This document shows, piece after piece, positions 34,480-43,773 of a DNA stretch of 64,000 nt (position 1 is the stretch's first letter; each line of letters begins with the position of its first letter). Source of the stretch: Gordonia neofelifaecis NRRL B-59395 (GTDB taxonomy: Bacteria; Actinomycetota; Actinomycetes; Mycobacteriales; Mycobacteriaceae); assembly GCF_000192435.1 (NCBI RefSeq), contig NZ_AEUD01000010.1, forward strand, positions 62,001-126,000. The letters run 5' to 3'. The position numbers and the translations under genes were made by a program. The notes under the pieces are model-generated. The model saw only the letters and a list, made by a program, of their open reading frames with translations. It did not search any database and was not told the DNA's origin.

Positions 34480-35517
34480 TCACTCGCAGGCGACGCCGTC
34501 TCCGTCACGGTCGAGCTTGCTCGAGTACCCGGGCTGCCCCCGCAGCAGCGGCGCGGCGCCCGCGGCGCGCACCGCGGAGCAGTTCTTGTAGTAGACGTCA
34601 CTCGGAGCGGCAGGCGCGGGCTGTTCGACGAGCGGCGCGCGAGTGGTGGCGGGCGGGGTGTACGCCGGTGGCGTGGTCGTCGGAGTGTCGACGGCGGGCT
34701 CCTCGGTCGTCGGGGTGCCGCCGCATGAGCTGAGCACTCGCTGCATCGCGCTCTTCTCCGCAGCGGTCACCCACAGGCGATACGCGGCCTTCACAGCGAT
34801 CTGACGTGAGACGTAGGTGCATCGGTAGGACTTGTTCGGCGGCAGCCAGGTGGCGGCGTCGCCATCACTCTTCCGCTGGTTGGTGGGGCCGTCGACGGCC
34901 TGGAGGTTCCGCGGGTCGTTGGCGAGGTCGGTGCGCTCCTCGGTCGAGAGCAACTGTGCGCCCTTCTGCCACGCGTCGGAGAGCGCGACGAGGTGATCGA
35001 TCTGGACGGCCGAGGAGGTCCGTTCGCCACGCTGAAAGGGAATGGTCCGGCCGGTGTACGCGTCCTGCAGCGTGCCGGTGAGCACGACGCAGTTGCGGGT
35101 ACGGGCCTTGTACGTCACGCCGGTGAGGTCGCGGGTGAGGATGTCGTTGCGGGTGTCGCATCCGTTGTGCCCGCCCCCGACGTTCACGTCATCGGTCCAC
35201 GCCTGGCCGAACAGCGAGCGACTGTAGCCGGTCTTCGGGGCGCGGCCCTTCACTGCGAGCGTGTCGAGCTCGGCCAGCGCTGCGGCGGCGTCGCCGGACG
35301 GTGCCGCGGGGGCGGCCTCGGTGGCGACAGAGGTACTCGGCCAGGTGAGGTCGCCTCGATCGCTCGCGGCATCGACGCTGGTGGTGGACGGCTCCGCCGG
35401 TGTCGACGACCCGGCGTCGCAGCCCCCGATCAGAGTCGCGGCCAAGACGGCGACGGCACTCGCGCCGAGCCTGGTCGCAGTGCCGGATGAGTTGAACAAT
35501 CGGTGACGCGCTCGCAT
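34480..35517 (-). CDS. Nuclease-like lipoprotein with DUF1524 and excalibur domains
   Basis: The 345-residue precursor has a lipoprotein signal (about 1-33, ending LIGGC) and a Ser/Thr/Ala-rich linker. An HNH-like DUF1524 (GmrSD C-terminal) domain follows: IDHLVALSDAWQKGAQ, DLANDPRNLQAVDGPTNQRKSDGDAATWLPP. Then come a Pro/Thr-rich linker and a C-terminal excalibur Ca-binding motif (CSAVRAAGAAPL...DRDGDGVACE). Secreted proteins of this type are predicted nucleases on the cell surface, where they may scavenge DNA or act against other cells. The lipobox Cys would tether it to the membrane. Confidence 0.85.
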   Translation of the reverse strand: MRARHRLFNSSGTATRLGASAVAVLAATLIGGCDAGSSTPAEPSTTSVDAASDRGDLTWPSTSVATEAAPAAPSGDAAAALAELDTLAVKGRAPKTGYSRSLFGQAWTDDVNVGGGHNGCDTRNDILTRDLTGVTYKARTRNCVVLTGTLQDAYTGRTIPFQRGERTSSAVQIDHLVALSDAWQKGAQLLSTEERTDLANDPRNLQAVDGPTNQRKSDGDAATWLPPNKSYRCTYVSRQIAVKAAYRLWVTAAEKSAMQRVLSSCGGTPTTEEPAVDTPTTTPPAYTPPATTRAPLVEQPAPAAPSDVYYKNCSAVRAAGAAPLLRGQPGYSSKLDRDGDGVACE

Positions 35518-35560
35518 ACCGCCATCATCGCACCGCCCTCCGACAATTCCGGCGCTGGAG

Positions 35561-35566
35561 TAGCGT
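35561..35566 (+). promoter_or_regulatory. Leaderless -10 element (TAGCGT) for the esterase gene
   Basis: TAGCGT lies 6 nt before the GTG at 35573, consistent with a transcript that starts at the start codon. Confidence 0.4.
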
Positions 35567-35572
35567 GACCGT

Positions 35573-36997
35573 GTGACCCGCATCTCAACTGATTCTCCTG
35601 TCGTCTCGACCACCGGCGGACGCGTCCGCGGAACGTCCGACGGTGCCGTCTCCGCGTTCCTCGGCATCCCCTACGCCGCGCCGCCGGTCGGTCCGCTGGC
35701 GTTCGCCGCGCCGGCTCCGCACGAGCCGTGGGACGACGTCCTGGATGCGACGTCGTACGGCCCGACGGCGCCGCAGGTGGGCTATCCGGCGCCGATCGCG
35801 GCACTGCTCGACAATGTGATCGAGCTCGGGGACGACTACCTGAACCTGAACGTATGGACGCCGGACCCGGATGCGGCGGACCTGCCGGTGATGGTCTGGA
35901 TCCACGGCGGCGCGTTCTCGCGCGGGTCCAACCGGATCGAGATCTACGCGGGCGACACCTTTGCGCGCGATGGCGTGGTCTGCGTCGGGGTCAACTACCG
36001 ACTGGGCGTCCCGGGCTTCGGGGCACTGCCCGACGCCCCGGACAACCGCGGACTGCTCGATCAGATCGCCGCCCTGGAATGGGTGCGCGACAACATCTCG
36101 GCGTTCGGCGGCGACCCCGGCAACGTGACGATCTTCGGGGAGTCCGCCGGGGCGATGAGCGTCGCCTCGTTGCTGTCGTCGCCGCGCGCCGTCGGTCTCT
36201 TCCGCCACGCCGCAATGGAGAGCGGCAACGGCATCACGGCGGCCGACGTCGACGACGCCCGGAAGGTGACGGCGAAGCTCGCCGAGAAGCTCGGCGTCGA
36301 CCACACGGCGGCGGCCCTGGGCCGGGTCCCGATGCCCGACCTGCTGAAGGCGCAGACCGAGGTGGTCCTGGAGTTCACGATGAACCCGGACCCGGAGATC
36401 TGGGGCAAGACCGTCGCAGACATCGGCCTCGGCATCATGAGCACCTTCCCGGTACTCGACGGCGACGTTCTGCCCGACATCCCCCAGAACCGGATCGCCG
36501 ACGGCGCCGGGGCGGACGTGCCGCTCCTGGCCGGATGGAACGCGACCGAGTTCCGGTTCTTCTTCGCCCCGACCGGAGTCGTGGCCGGGGCGACGCCGGA
36601 GGCGGCTCGCGGCATGCTCGGACGTGCGGGCATGCCGACCGACCTGCTCGATCAGCGACTGGCCGACGGGGTGAGCGCGGGCGATGCGCTCTGCGAGGCG
36701 GTGACCGCGATCGCCTTCGCCGACCCGACGCGTGCCCTGGCCGAGCTCCGGCCGGACTCTCCGACGTATCTGTACGAGTTCGGGTGGGAGAGCCCGGTTG
36801 CGGACATCCGGGCCGGCCATGCGGTGGAACTGCCGTTCGTGTTCGACCACCTCGATGCGGCGCACTCGCTCACCGGACCGGAACCGGACCAGTCGGTCGC
36901 CGACGAGATGCACTCCGCCTGGGTGCGGTTCGCGAAGACCGGCGATCCGGGATGGGCTGCGCACCGCGCCGGAGCCGAACCCCGTCCGTTCGGATAG
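35573..36997 (+). CDS. Type B carboxylesterase
   Basis: The 474-residue alpha/beta hydrolase of the para-nitrobenzyl-esterase kind has the oxyanion loop VMVWIHGGAFSRGS, nucleophile Ser in VTIFGESAGAMSVASLL, an acid residue likely at AGWNATEFRFF and the catalytic His in RAGHAVELPFVFDHL. It hydrolyses carboxylic esters, and its substrate is unknown. There is no signal peptide, so it acts in the cytoplasm. It ends soon after FAKTGDPGW, some 20-30 residues earlier than many relatives, and lacks their usual ending. All catalytic parts are present. It is divergent from the lipoprotein gene. Confidence 0.88.
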   Translation: MTRISTDSPVVSTTGGRVRGTSDGAVSAFLGIPYAAPPVGPLAFAAPAPHEPWDDVLDATSYGPTAPQVGYPAPIAALLDNVIELGDDYLNLNVWTPDPDAADLPVMVWIHGGAFSRGSNRIEIYAGDTFARDGVVCVGVNYRLGVPGFGALPDAPDNRGLLDQIAALEWVRDNISAFGGDPGNVTIFGESAGAMSVASLLSSPRAVGLFRHAAMESGNGITAADVDDARKVTAKLAEKLGVDHTAAALGRVPMPDLLKAQTEVVLEFTMNPDPEIWGKTVADIGLGIMSTFPVLDGDVLPDIPQNRIADGAGADVPLLAGWNATEFRFFFAPTGVVAGATPEAARGMLGRAGMPTDLLDQRLADGVSAGDALCEAVTAIAFADPTRALAELRPDSPTYLYEFGWESPVADIRAGHAVELPFVFDHLDAAHSLTGPEPDQSVADEMHSAWVRFAKTGDPGWAAHRAGAEPRPFG

Positions 36998-37027
36998 GTC
37001 GCGACGCCAGCGGAGGCCGACGCGCGG

Positions 37028-38674
37028 TCAGCGGCCGGGCAGAACCAGGGACACCAGGTTCAGCGTCTCGTCCAGCAGTCCGTCGACGATCGCCTCCGCC
37101 TGACCTCGGGCGTCGATGTCGGGACCACGGTCGACGTACGGCGTCACCTCCCGCCCCGCGACGACCGCGGCGATGTTGCGCAAGGCCCCGGACGCGGGGT
37201 CGTCGAGGTAGCCCGAATGCGCGTGCCGGCCTTCGACCACCGTGCCGTCCGCATACCGGCCGGTGTCGAGCCGCGTCACACCGGGCGCGGTGTCGGGGTC
37301 GCCGCCGTGCACCGGCGCGCCGAGCACCTGGGCGTAGTGGATCGGATCGCCCGGAGGGGTCAGCGAGTACCGCTGGACCTCCGGATTCGCGTTCTTCCAT
37401 GGCCCGGACTCGACGCCCGTGCCGGCGGACGAGGCGTAGACGATGCGGTCGGCGCGGATCCCGAGCTGCTCCGCGGTCCCGACCACCGAGCCGCCGTAGG
37501 AATGGCCGATGAGCGTCGTCTTCAAGGTCAGCCCGGACACCGCCAGCTGCTGGTCGAGTGCACCGGTGAAGTCGACCAGCCGGGGCGCCAGGCGGTGGGC
37601 GGCTCCGGGGTCGAAGGCGGTGTTCTCGAAGGGAGTCAGGTCCGTGTCGATCAGCTCCTGAGGGAGGTCGCCGTCGGCGTAGACGATCACCGGGGCACCG
37701 CTGGCCCGCGACAGTCCGACCGCGCGTCGGCGGTAGTCGTCGACGCTGTGCAGCCCGGTGCCGGTGCCGGGGACCAGCACGGCCACACCGGTGGCGTCCG
37801 GACCGAGATCGCCGACCATCTCGATGAAATGACCGTTGCCCTCGTCGCGGAATCCGAGGATGGACCGCGGCGCCTTCCGCCCGGGATGCCGTGGGTCGTC
37901 TGCCGGGGCCAGCAGCTCGCGAAGCCGGCCTGCCTTCTCTCCGCCGCCCCGGCCCGCCTGGATCTCGACGGTGAGCGCGTCCCGGATGCTGCGCGTGTTC
38001 GCCGCCGCCCGGTCGGCGAAGTCGATGCCGTTCAGATTCCCGATCACGTCGGGCGCCGCCTCGATCAGGTCGCGGCGCTGGGCATCGTTCAACGATGCCC
38101 AGTAGCGCGCGATCATCTCAGGCGGCAGCAGCTTCAGCAGGAAGGTCGCATCGGCGGCGTCGACGTACTCACCGTTGGGCAGCGGGACCAGGCTGCCTGA
38201 GCCGTCGAGTTGCCGGACCAGGGCGTCGAGGCTCGTTCCGAGTGAGACATCTGCCGCGTCCGCCTCGTCGAGCAGACCGGTGATCCGATCGGTCAGATAG
38301 GCCGCGTCCGCCCGCCGGCTGGGATCAGGGTGCGTGACGGCGCCGTCGTCGCCGACATCGAATCCGGAGGTCTGTGCGGCTGCCAGCTGACTCGCGATCC
38401 GGTCGCGAATCGCAGCGAGCCGCGCGTGGCCGTCCCGGGTCGTTCTGGCGATGTCGAGCAGGGTCCGCTCGAGTCGGTGCAGCGCCGTCGTCTCGGCGTC
38501 GACGCGCTTATCCGCGGCCTGCCGGGTGACGCCCCGCCATGTCGGATCGAGGTCCGACGACCGCCGGATCGAATCGGAGGTGTTCGCGACGCGTTCGCCG
38601 CCGGTGTCGAAACGGGTCGCTGCGGCCAGCATCTCGTCCAGTGGCCAGCCGAGTACCTCGGCGACGCCGGTCAT
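37028..38674 (-). CDS. DUF1023 alpha/beta hydrolase
   Basis: The 548-residue protein has an N-terminal helical region (about 1-140) like WXG/ESX-type partners, then a DUF1023 alpha/beta-hydrolase domain. The nucleophile motif is TTLIGHSYGGSVVGTAEQLG (about residue 395), with VAVLVPGTGTGLHSVDDY ahead of it and the His region GRHAHSGYLDDP near the end. Actinobacterial genes of this type usually follow a small WXG100-like gene and are thought to act on lipids or as type VII-linked effectors. Its ATG overlaps the stop of that small gene (ATGA), so the pair is coupled. No signal peptide. Confidence 0.82.
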   Translation of the reverse strand: MTGVAEVLGWPLDEMLAAATRFDTGGERVANTSDSIRRSSDLDPTWRGVTRQAADKRVDAETTALHRLERTLLDIARTTRDGHARLAAIRDRIASQLAAAQTSGFDVGDDGAVTHPDPSRRADAAYLTDRITGLLDEADAADVSLGTSLDALVRQLDGSGSLVPLPNGEYVDAADATFLLKLLPPEMIARYWASLNDAQRRDLIEAAPDVIGNLNGIDFADRAAANTRSIRDALTVEIQAGRGGGEKAGRLRELLAPADDPRHPGRKAPRSILGFRDEGNGHFIEMVGDLGPDATGVAVLVPGTGTGLHSVDDYRRRAVGLSRASGAPVIVYADGDLPQELIDTDLTPFENTAFDPGAAHRLAPRLVDFTGALDQQLAVSGLTLKTTLIGHSYGGSVVGTAEQLGIRADRIVYASSAGTGVESGPWKNANPEVQRYSLTPPGDPIHYAQVLGAPVHGGDPDTAPGVTRLDTGRYADGTVVEGRHAHSGYLDDPASGALRNIAAVVAGREVTPYVDRGPDIDARGQAEAIVDGLLDETLNLVSLVLPGR

Positions 38675-38958
38675 GCCGATCGCCGCAGGGCGGCGAGTGC
38701 GGCCGCGCATGCCCGATCGGATTCGACCGTCGCGGTGTTGAACCGCTCGATGGCGCCTGCCGATTCGTCGAGCCGTCTGGCCGTCGAATCGGTGATCGCG
38801 CGCACCGCCGTCGCGCAGGCGGCGAGGGCCGCCGTCGAGAGGCCGCCGCGGACGGCGAGATCGCCGACCTCGCAATCGAGGCCGGCGATCTCATCGCTGC
38901 AGTGCCGCCAGCGGGCGACGATGCTGTTCAGTTGTTCCGGTGTGATGCCGAAATCCAT
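38671..38958 (-). CDS. WXG100-like small helical protein
   Basis: This 95-residue, largely helical protein starts MDFGITPEQLNSIVARWRHCSDEIAGL and continues with Ala-rich helices to LAALRRSA. Length and helix-turn-helix layout suit the ESX/WXG100 superfamily, but the central W-x-G is replaced (RGGLSTAAL), so it is a diverged member. A GGAGGT site precedes the ATG. It overlaps the DUF1023 hydrolase by the ATGA, which suggests the two bind each other. No ESX secretion-core gene lies in the window. Confidence 0.65.
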   Translation of the reverse strand: MDFGITPEQLNSIVARWRHCSDEIAGLDCEVGDLAVRGGLSTAALAACATAVRAITDSTARRLDESAGAIERFNTATVESDRACAAALAALRRSA

Positions 38959-39061
38959 GGCGACCTCCGAATGACCCGAGAAACTCTCTTCATTCGTTGG
39001 ACGCACGGCGAGCCAATCGGGCTCCGGCGTTGTCCACAGGCACCCGCAATCGCGTCGGCCC

Positions 39062-40555
39062 TCAGACCGACACGGGTGCGCCTCCCGGGCGGGGGAGGGC
39101 ACCGGCCTCGGCGTCGGCGAGCAGATTCGCCACCGTCTCGCCGGAGTCGGTCTTGTTGGTGCCGATGAAACCCGACGGACCGCGCTTGATCCAGCCGGTG
39201 ACATACAGTCCCGGAATCGGCTCGCCGTCGTTCACGACGCGACCCGCGACGTGCGCAACGGTGCCCTTGTCGTCGTCGAACGGCAGTCCGGGAACCGGGC
39301 GCCCGCGGTAGCCGATGGCGGTCAGGACGAGGCCCGCCTCGATCACCGACTTCTCCTCGGTGCCGGTCTTGACGAACTCGACACCGGACGCGTGTTCGGA
39401 ACCGAGGACCTTGACGGGGGTCTGCCCGAACGCGAGGCGGATGAACGGTTCGGCCGGTCGCGGTCGCTGGGAGATCTCCCGGAGGAGTTCCACCTTGGCC
39501 GCGATCGTCGGATCCGTGATGCCTGCGACATCGACGCCGTCGAGTTCGGCGGGATCGACCCACACGCGGGCACCGCCGTCGGCGAGGCCGATCAGCTCGG
39601 GGAGCGTGAACGCGGCGTGCTCGGGTCCGCGTCGGGCGACGACCACCACTTCGCGGATCTGGGACCCGCGCAGCGCGGCGAGCGCCGTCGGATCGATCGT
39701 GGTCGAGGCGAGCCGGTCGGTGTCGGCGGTGAAGATGCGGGCGACGTCGAGAGCGACGTTGCCGTTGCCGATCACCACCGCACGCTCGGTCGAGAGCACC
39801 GGCGCGGCGTACGCGAAGTCGGGATGACCGTTGTACCAGCCGACCACCGACGTGGCGCTCTGGACACCGTCGAGGTCGACACCCGGGATCTGCAGCGGAC
39901 GATCGGTCGGGGCGCCGCCGGCCCACAGCACGGCGTGATGCGTGCTCCGGAGTTCCTCGAGCGTGATGTCACGGCCGATCTCGGTGTTCAGCAGGATCTG
40001 AATGTTGGGGTGCCGGGCGACCTCGTTGAAGAGGTTGGTCACCGTCCGCGTCGACTCGTGATCGGGTGCGACGCCGAAACGTGCCAGGCCGAACGGCTCG
40101 CGGAGTCGCTCGTACACCGTGACCTTCACCTGACGATGCTTCAGGAGCTCGTCGGCGGCGTACATGGCCGACGGACCCGATCCGACGATCGCGATCCGGA
40201 GCTCGTCGGGCGCCTGACCGCGAAGAGCGACGGGCTTGACGATCGGCGCCATCGGGAGCCGCCACTCGGTGCGGACCGGGAACCGGGTGTCGGACTGTTC
40301 GACGCCGGGGTAGTGGCCCGCATTGACGTCGGCGAACCGGGCGGCCTCGTCGGACAGCCGGTGACCCGGGACGATCGCGCCGACCGGGCACGCGCTGACG
40401 CATGCGCCGCAGTCGACGCAGGTCGACGGGTCGATGTAGAGCATCTCCGAGATGCCGAAGTCCGGCTCGTCAGGAGTGGGATGAATGCAGTTGACCGGGC
40501 ATGCGTAGACGCACGAGGCGTCGCCGCAGCAAGCCTGGGTGATGACGTGGGGCAC
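39062..40555 (-). CDS. fprB: Ferredoxin/FAD-dependent ferredoxin-NADP reductase fusion (second copy)
   Basis: The 497-residue homologue of the protein at 11319-12899 has the same order: N-terminal ferredoxin (ACCGDASCVYACPVNC and CVDCGACVSACP), FAD motif IAIVGSGPSAMYAADELL and NADPH motif [17 protein letters not shown], ending GYVTGWIKRGPSGFIGTNK-like. It is clearly diverged, so this is an old duplication. The ATG at 40555 begins 12 nt after the stop of the AurF-like gene, a tighter link than in the first pair, so an operon and an electron-donor role are likely. Confidence 0.85.
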   Translation of the reverse strand: MPHVITQACCGDASCVYACPVNCIHPTPDEPDFGISEMLYIDPSTCVDCGACVSACPVGAIVPGHRLSDEAARFADVNAGHYPGVEQSDTRFPVRTEWRLPMAPIVKPVALRGQAPDELRIAIVGSGPSAMYAADELLKHRQVKVTVYERLREPFGLARFGVAPDHESTRTVTNLFNEVARHPNIQILLNTEIGRDITLEELRSTHHAVLWAGGAPTDRPLQIPGVDLDGVQSATSVVGWYNGHPDFAYAAPVLSTERAVVIGNGNVALDVARIFTADTDRLASTTIDPTALAALRGSQIREVVVVARRGPEHAAFTLPELIGLADGGARVWVDPAELDGVDVAGITDPTIAAKVELLREISQRPRPAEPFIRLAFGQTPVKVLGSEHASGVEFVKTGTEEKSVIEAGLVLTAIGYRGRPVPGLPFDDDKGTVAHVAGRVVNDGEPIPGLYVTGWIKRGPSGFIGTNKTDSGETVANLLADAEAGALPRPGGAPVSV

Positions 40556-40567
40556 TGTTGTCCGTCT

Positions 40568-41603
40568 TCAGCTCGCGTTGTAGGTGGGTTCGCTGCGGTA
40601 GCGCGACGACCGGCCGTCGATGCCCATGGCCCGCCACACCTGGCGTGACGCGGGATTCATCAGACCGCACTGTTCGGCGAGCATGCGGACGTCGCCGAAG
40701 ACGCCGGACAGGAAGACCTGCGACTGCTCCGAACCCCAGAAGATGTCCTTCATGACGCTCGAGGTGTGATCGTCGTCGTGCCACGGACCAGTTGGTGGAC
40801 CAACGGTCCGAGAGCAGTCGTCCTACGACGATCGCACTGCACAGCACGCGCATGACGATCGGCATGGCGATCGAGAGGGCGAACTTGGTCAGGCGGCCCT
40901 TCGCGGGGATCGTGGCGCGCAGGTGGTTGTGCGCGAACGAGATGTGGCGGGCCTCCTCGGCCACGTGCAGCTCCATCACCGCGGACATCGCCGGGTGCAG
41001 TTCCTCGCGGGCCCGGAGGAAGTCTTTCTGGATGTGGTCGATCGGCTCCTCGCCGGCGAGGACGCCGAAGAAGAAGATGGTCGGCCAGAAGGTCGAGAAC
41101 AGCGGGATGATCGGCGAGGTCCGGCGCAGCCACCAGCGCATGCCCTTGGTCTCCATGCCGATGCGGTTCACCAGCTCCTGGAACATGAGGGTGTGGTTGC
41201 ACTCCTCCTTGGCCTCATGGGTGGTGTAGCGGAAGCGCTTGTCGCCGTTCGGCAGGCGGTCGGCGTACTGCATGAGACCGCGGATCAGGATCGACTCGAA
41301 CTGCAGACCGACCTTCGCCACGTTGGCCTGACGCCACATGCCGATCTTGATCTGCTTCTCCCGGGGGAGGCTCTGGTACCACGGGTGGCGACCGATCGGA
41401 TCCACCTTGTACGACAGGATCCAGCGCGGATCGTTCGGGACGACGGCCATGTGCGGCGCATCCCAGTCGATGTCGATGTAGGGATCGAAATTGCGTCGGA
41501 CCGAAGCGGACGCGAGGTCTTCCAGGACCTGCGTGTAGTCGGTGGCCGAATCCTGCTTGGCAGGCGGTGTGTACGTGGTGGGCCGGGGCTGCGTGGACGT
41601 CAT
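40568..41603 (-). pseudogene. AurF-like diiron oxygenase, apparent frameshift near the 3' end
   Basis: Reading from ATG 41603 (AGGAGA upstream), about 275 residues are a good AurF-type diiron protein: THEAKEECNHTLMFQE with E-x2-H, FFGVLAGEEPIDHIQ, and MELHVAEEARHISFAHNHLR with the second ligand set. After LLSDRWSTNW the frame turns into an Arg-rich nonsense run. Another frame then carries a plausible C terminus (DDDHTSSVMKDIFWGSEQ, FGDVRMLAEQCGLMNPASRQ, GIDGRSSRYRSEP) to the stop at 40568. The shift lies at about 40775-40800. It may be a real mutation or a base error. The diiron core is before the shift. Confidence 0.75.
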
Positions 41604-41766
41604 TGTCTTCTCCTGACTTGCGTCTGACTCGCGTCGGTGGACGAGGGCCGCCGAAGTAGAACCTGTTGTCACAAGCGTCGCATCGCACTCGGATCTTGTC
41701 AATGCTCGATGGCACAGTCAGTGTGGACACATCTGGGTGTCCTGGCTCACAGTGCGGCGGACCGTG

Positions 41767-41772
41767 GACAAT
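41767..41772 (+). promoter_or_regulatory. Leaderless -10 element (GACAAT) for the antiporter
   Basis: GACAAT is followed by 6 nt and the GTG at 41779. This supports that GTG over the earlier in-frame codons. Confidence 0.4.
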
Positions 41773-41778
41773 GGCCCC

Positions 41779-43470
41779 GTGGAGATAGTCGGAATCGTCG
41801 TCGTGTGCGTCCTGGCCGTCGCCGGTGCCAACCAGTTGGCGCCCCGAGTGCGGATCGCCGCGCCGTTGCTGCTCGTCGGCTTCGGCGTCGCGGTCAGCTA
41901 CCTCCCGGGTGTGCCGCCGATCTCGGTGGATCCGGAGATCATTCTGATCGGGGTGCTGCCGCCGCTGTTGTACGCCGCGGCCGTCGCACTGCCCGCGATG
42001 GACTTCAAGCGCGACTTCCAGGCGATCAGCGGACTGTCGATCGTGCTGGTCGTCATCAGCGCGCTGCTGCTCGGGCTCTTCTTCATGTGGATCCTGCCGG
42101 ACGCCGACTATGCGACCGGCGTTGCGCTCGGCGCCATCCTCAGCCCCACCGATGCCGTGGCGACGACCACCGTCAAACGCGTGGGCGCACCGCAGCGACT
42201 CGTCACGGTGCTCTCGGGCGAGAGTCTCTTCAACGACGCGAGCGCGCTGGTGGTGCTGCGCGCGGCGATCGCGGCGATGGCGACGAGCGTCTCGCTGTTC
42301 GGCGTGGCCGTCTCGTTCGCCTGGGCGGTCGTCGCCGCGGTGGTCGTGGGAGCGGCAGTGGGCTGGGTCTTCATCGTCGCTCGCGCCCGGATCTCCAACG
42401 CCGCGGTCGCCACCGCGGTCTCGTTCACCGCGCCGTACATCGCGTACGTGCCCGCCGAGGTGATGGGCGCGTCCGGTCTGGTCGCGGCGGTCGCCGCCGG
42501 CCTGGTGACCGGCCGCGGTTCGGTGCGACGGCTGACCGCCGCGCACCGGCAGTCCGACCAGCAGACGTGGCGCACCGTCGAACTCCTCCTGGAGGGTGGA
42601 GTGTTCCTGCTGATGGGACTGGAACTGAAGGCACTGGTGACCGACGTGCGCGACAGTCACGAGACGGTGTGGCACGCCGTCTGGCCCGCGGCCATCGCCT
42701 TCGTGCTGCTGATCGTCATTCGGTGGGCCTTCGTGATGACCCTTGTCGCGGGTATCTCGCGGCGCGCGCGACGGGTGATCGCGCGCGAGCCGATGCTGGC
42801 GGAGATGCAGGACAAGCTCGGTGATCCCGATGCGGCCGCCGATCGGATGACCAGGCGATTCCAGCGGAGCATCGACCGCAGGCTGGCCGACATCGAGTAC
42901 TACCGGACGGAGTCGATGGGATTCCGTGAGGGCTACGTCGTGGTGTGGGCGGGCATGCGTGGCGTGGTGACGCTGGCCGCCGCGCAGACGCTGCCCGCCG
43001 ACACCCCGTATCGATCGCTGCTCATCCTGGTCGCCTTCGTGGTCGCGACCGGCTCACTGATGATTCAGGGCACCACGCTCGGCGCGTTCATCAAGTGGAT
43101 GAAGCTGCCGGACCAGCGGGAGGCGGCCGCCCAGGAGCGGCGTCGACTGAATCGGGAGATGGCGTCGATCAGTTACGAGGTGCTCGCCGACCCGTCGGTC
43201 TGCGGGACGGACGGTCTGCTGGCGCGCAGCGTGGAGCAGGTCCGCGAACTCGAGGCCTCGGACGACGACGAGTTCGAGGGAGACGTGCTCGACCGCAGGC
43301 TCCGGAACGCGGTGGAGATGCGCCGGGTGCGGCGGGTGATCATCGACCGGCAGCGGGCCGAACTGATCGACCTGCGCGATCGCGGGGCGTACAGCTCGGA
43401 GTCGCTCACCGTCGCGCTCGCGCGGCTCGACGCCGAGGAGATCAGCCTCGACGCCCAGGGCAGCCGATGA
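41779..43470 (+). CDS. Cation/proton antiporter (CPA1, NhaP/YjcE type)
   Basis: The 563-residue membrane protein has about twelve helices and then a cytoplasmic tail of about 130 residues. CPA1 motifs are ALGAILSPTDAVATTTV, LSGESLFNDASALVVLR with the ion-binding Asn-Asp pair, and MRGVVTLAAAQTLP. It exchanges Na+ or K+ for protons across the cytoplasmic membrane and supports pH and salt tolerance. The charged tail (VRELEASDDDEFEG...) is probably regulatory. It is divergent from the AurF-like gene. A small membrane-protein gene converges on its end with a 3-nt gap. Confidence 0.88.
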   Translation: MEIVGIVVVCVLAVAGANQLAPRVRIAAPLLLVGFGVAVSYLPGVPPISVDPEIILIGVLPPLLYAAAVALPAMDFKRDFQAISGLSIVLVVISALLLGLFFMWILPDADYATGVALGAILSPTDAVATTTVKRVGAPQRLVTVLSGESLFNDASALVVLRAAIAAMATSVSLFGVAVSFAWAVVAAVVVGAAVGWVFIVARARISNAAVATAVSFTAPYIAYVPAEVMGASGLVAAVAAGLVTGRGSVRRLTAAHRQSDQQTWRTVELLLEGGVFLLMGLELKALVTDVRDSHETVWHAVWPAAIAFVLLIVIRWAFVMTLVAGISRRARRVIAREPMLAEMQDKLGDPDAAADRMTRRFQRSIDRRLADIEYYRTESMGFREGYVVVWAGMRGVVTLAAAQTLPADTPYRSLLILVAFVVATGSLMIQGTTLGAFIKWMKLPDQREAAAQERRRLNREMASISYEVLADPSVCGTDGLLARSVEQVRELEASDDDEFEGDVLDRRLRNAVEMRRVRRVIIDRQRAELIDLRDRGAYSSESLTVALARLDAEEISLDAQGSR

Positions 43471-43473
43471 CCG

Positions 43474-43773
43474 TCAGTCGACGATGACGCTCGGCAGTGC
43501 GCCGGTGAACCACAGCAGTGACAGCGCCAGCAGGAACCATGTCGCGCCCTGCCACACCTGCCAGCGGCCGCCCGACTTCCAGTTCCGGTAGGTGCGGACC
43601 ATCGCCGCGACCGTGCCCAGGATGACGACGATCGGCGCGGCGAGCACGAGGATCTCGTTGGTCCGGCCGGAGGTGGTCATCGCCGCGATGAGCACCACGA
43701 TGCCGCACGCCACAGTCACGCAGACGTGAGTGGCCGCATCGCGGATCTCACGGGGGGCGGTGGTGGTCGACAT
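43474..43773 (-). CDS. Small membrane protein, unknown function
   Basis: This 99-residue protein has three predicted membrane helices (about 17-33, VCVTVACGIVVLIAAM; 41-60, ILVLAAPIVVILGTVAAMV; 77-95, TWFLLALSLLWFTGALP) and short charged ends. The loop YRNWKSGGRWQVWQGA is Trp/Arg-rich. I do not recognise a family. Codon use is normal for the genome. GAGGAGTTCTCC lies before the ATG at 43773. It converges with the antiporter and is divergent from the universal stress protein gene. Confidence 0.65.
   Translation of the reverse strand: MSTTTAPREIRDAATHVCVTVACGIVVLIAAMTTSGRTNEILVLAAPIVVILGTVAAMVRTYRNWKSGGRWQVWQGATWFLLALSLLWFTGALPSVIVD

Noticed and set aside
35573-36997. Carboxylesterase as a truncated pseudogene
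   Set aside because: The product ends early relative to relatives, but the Ser, Glu/Asp and His positions are all present and the other frames give no continuing similarity, so I keep it as an intact gene.
39028-39038. A TTGTCCACA DnaA-box-like nonamer
   Set aside because: It is a single copy, with no AT-rich unwinding element or cluster of boxes. Chance occurrence is likely and the region is not an origin.
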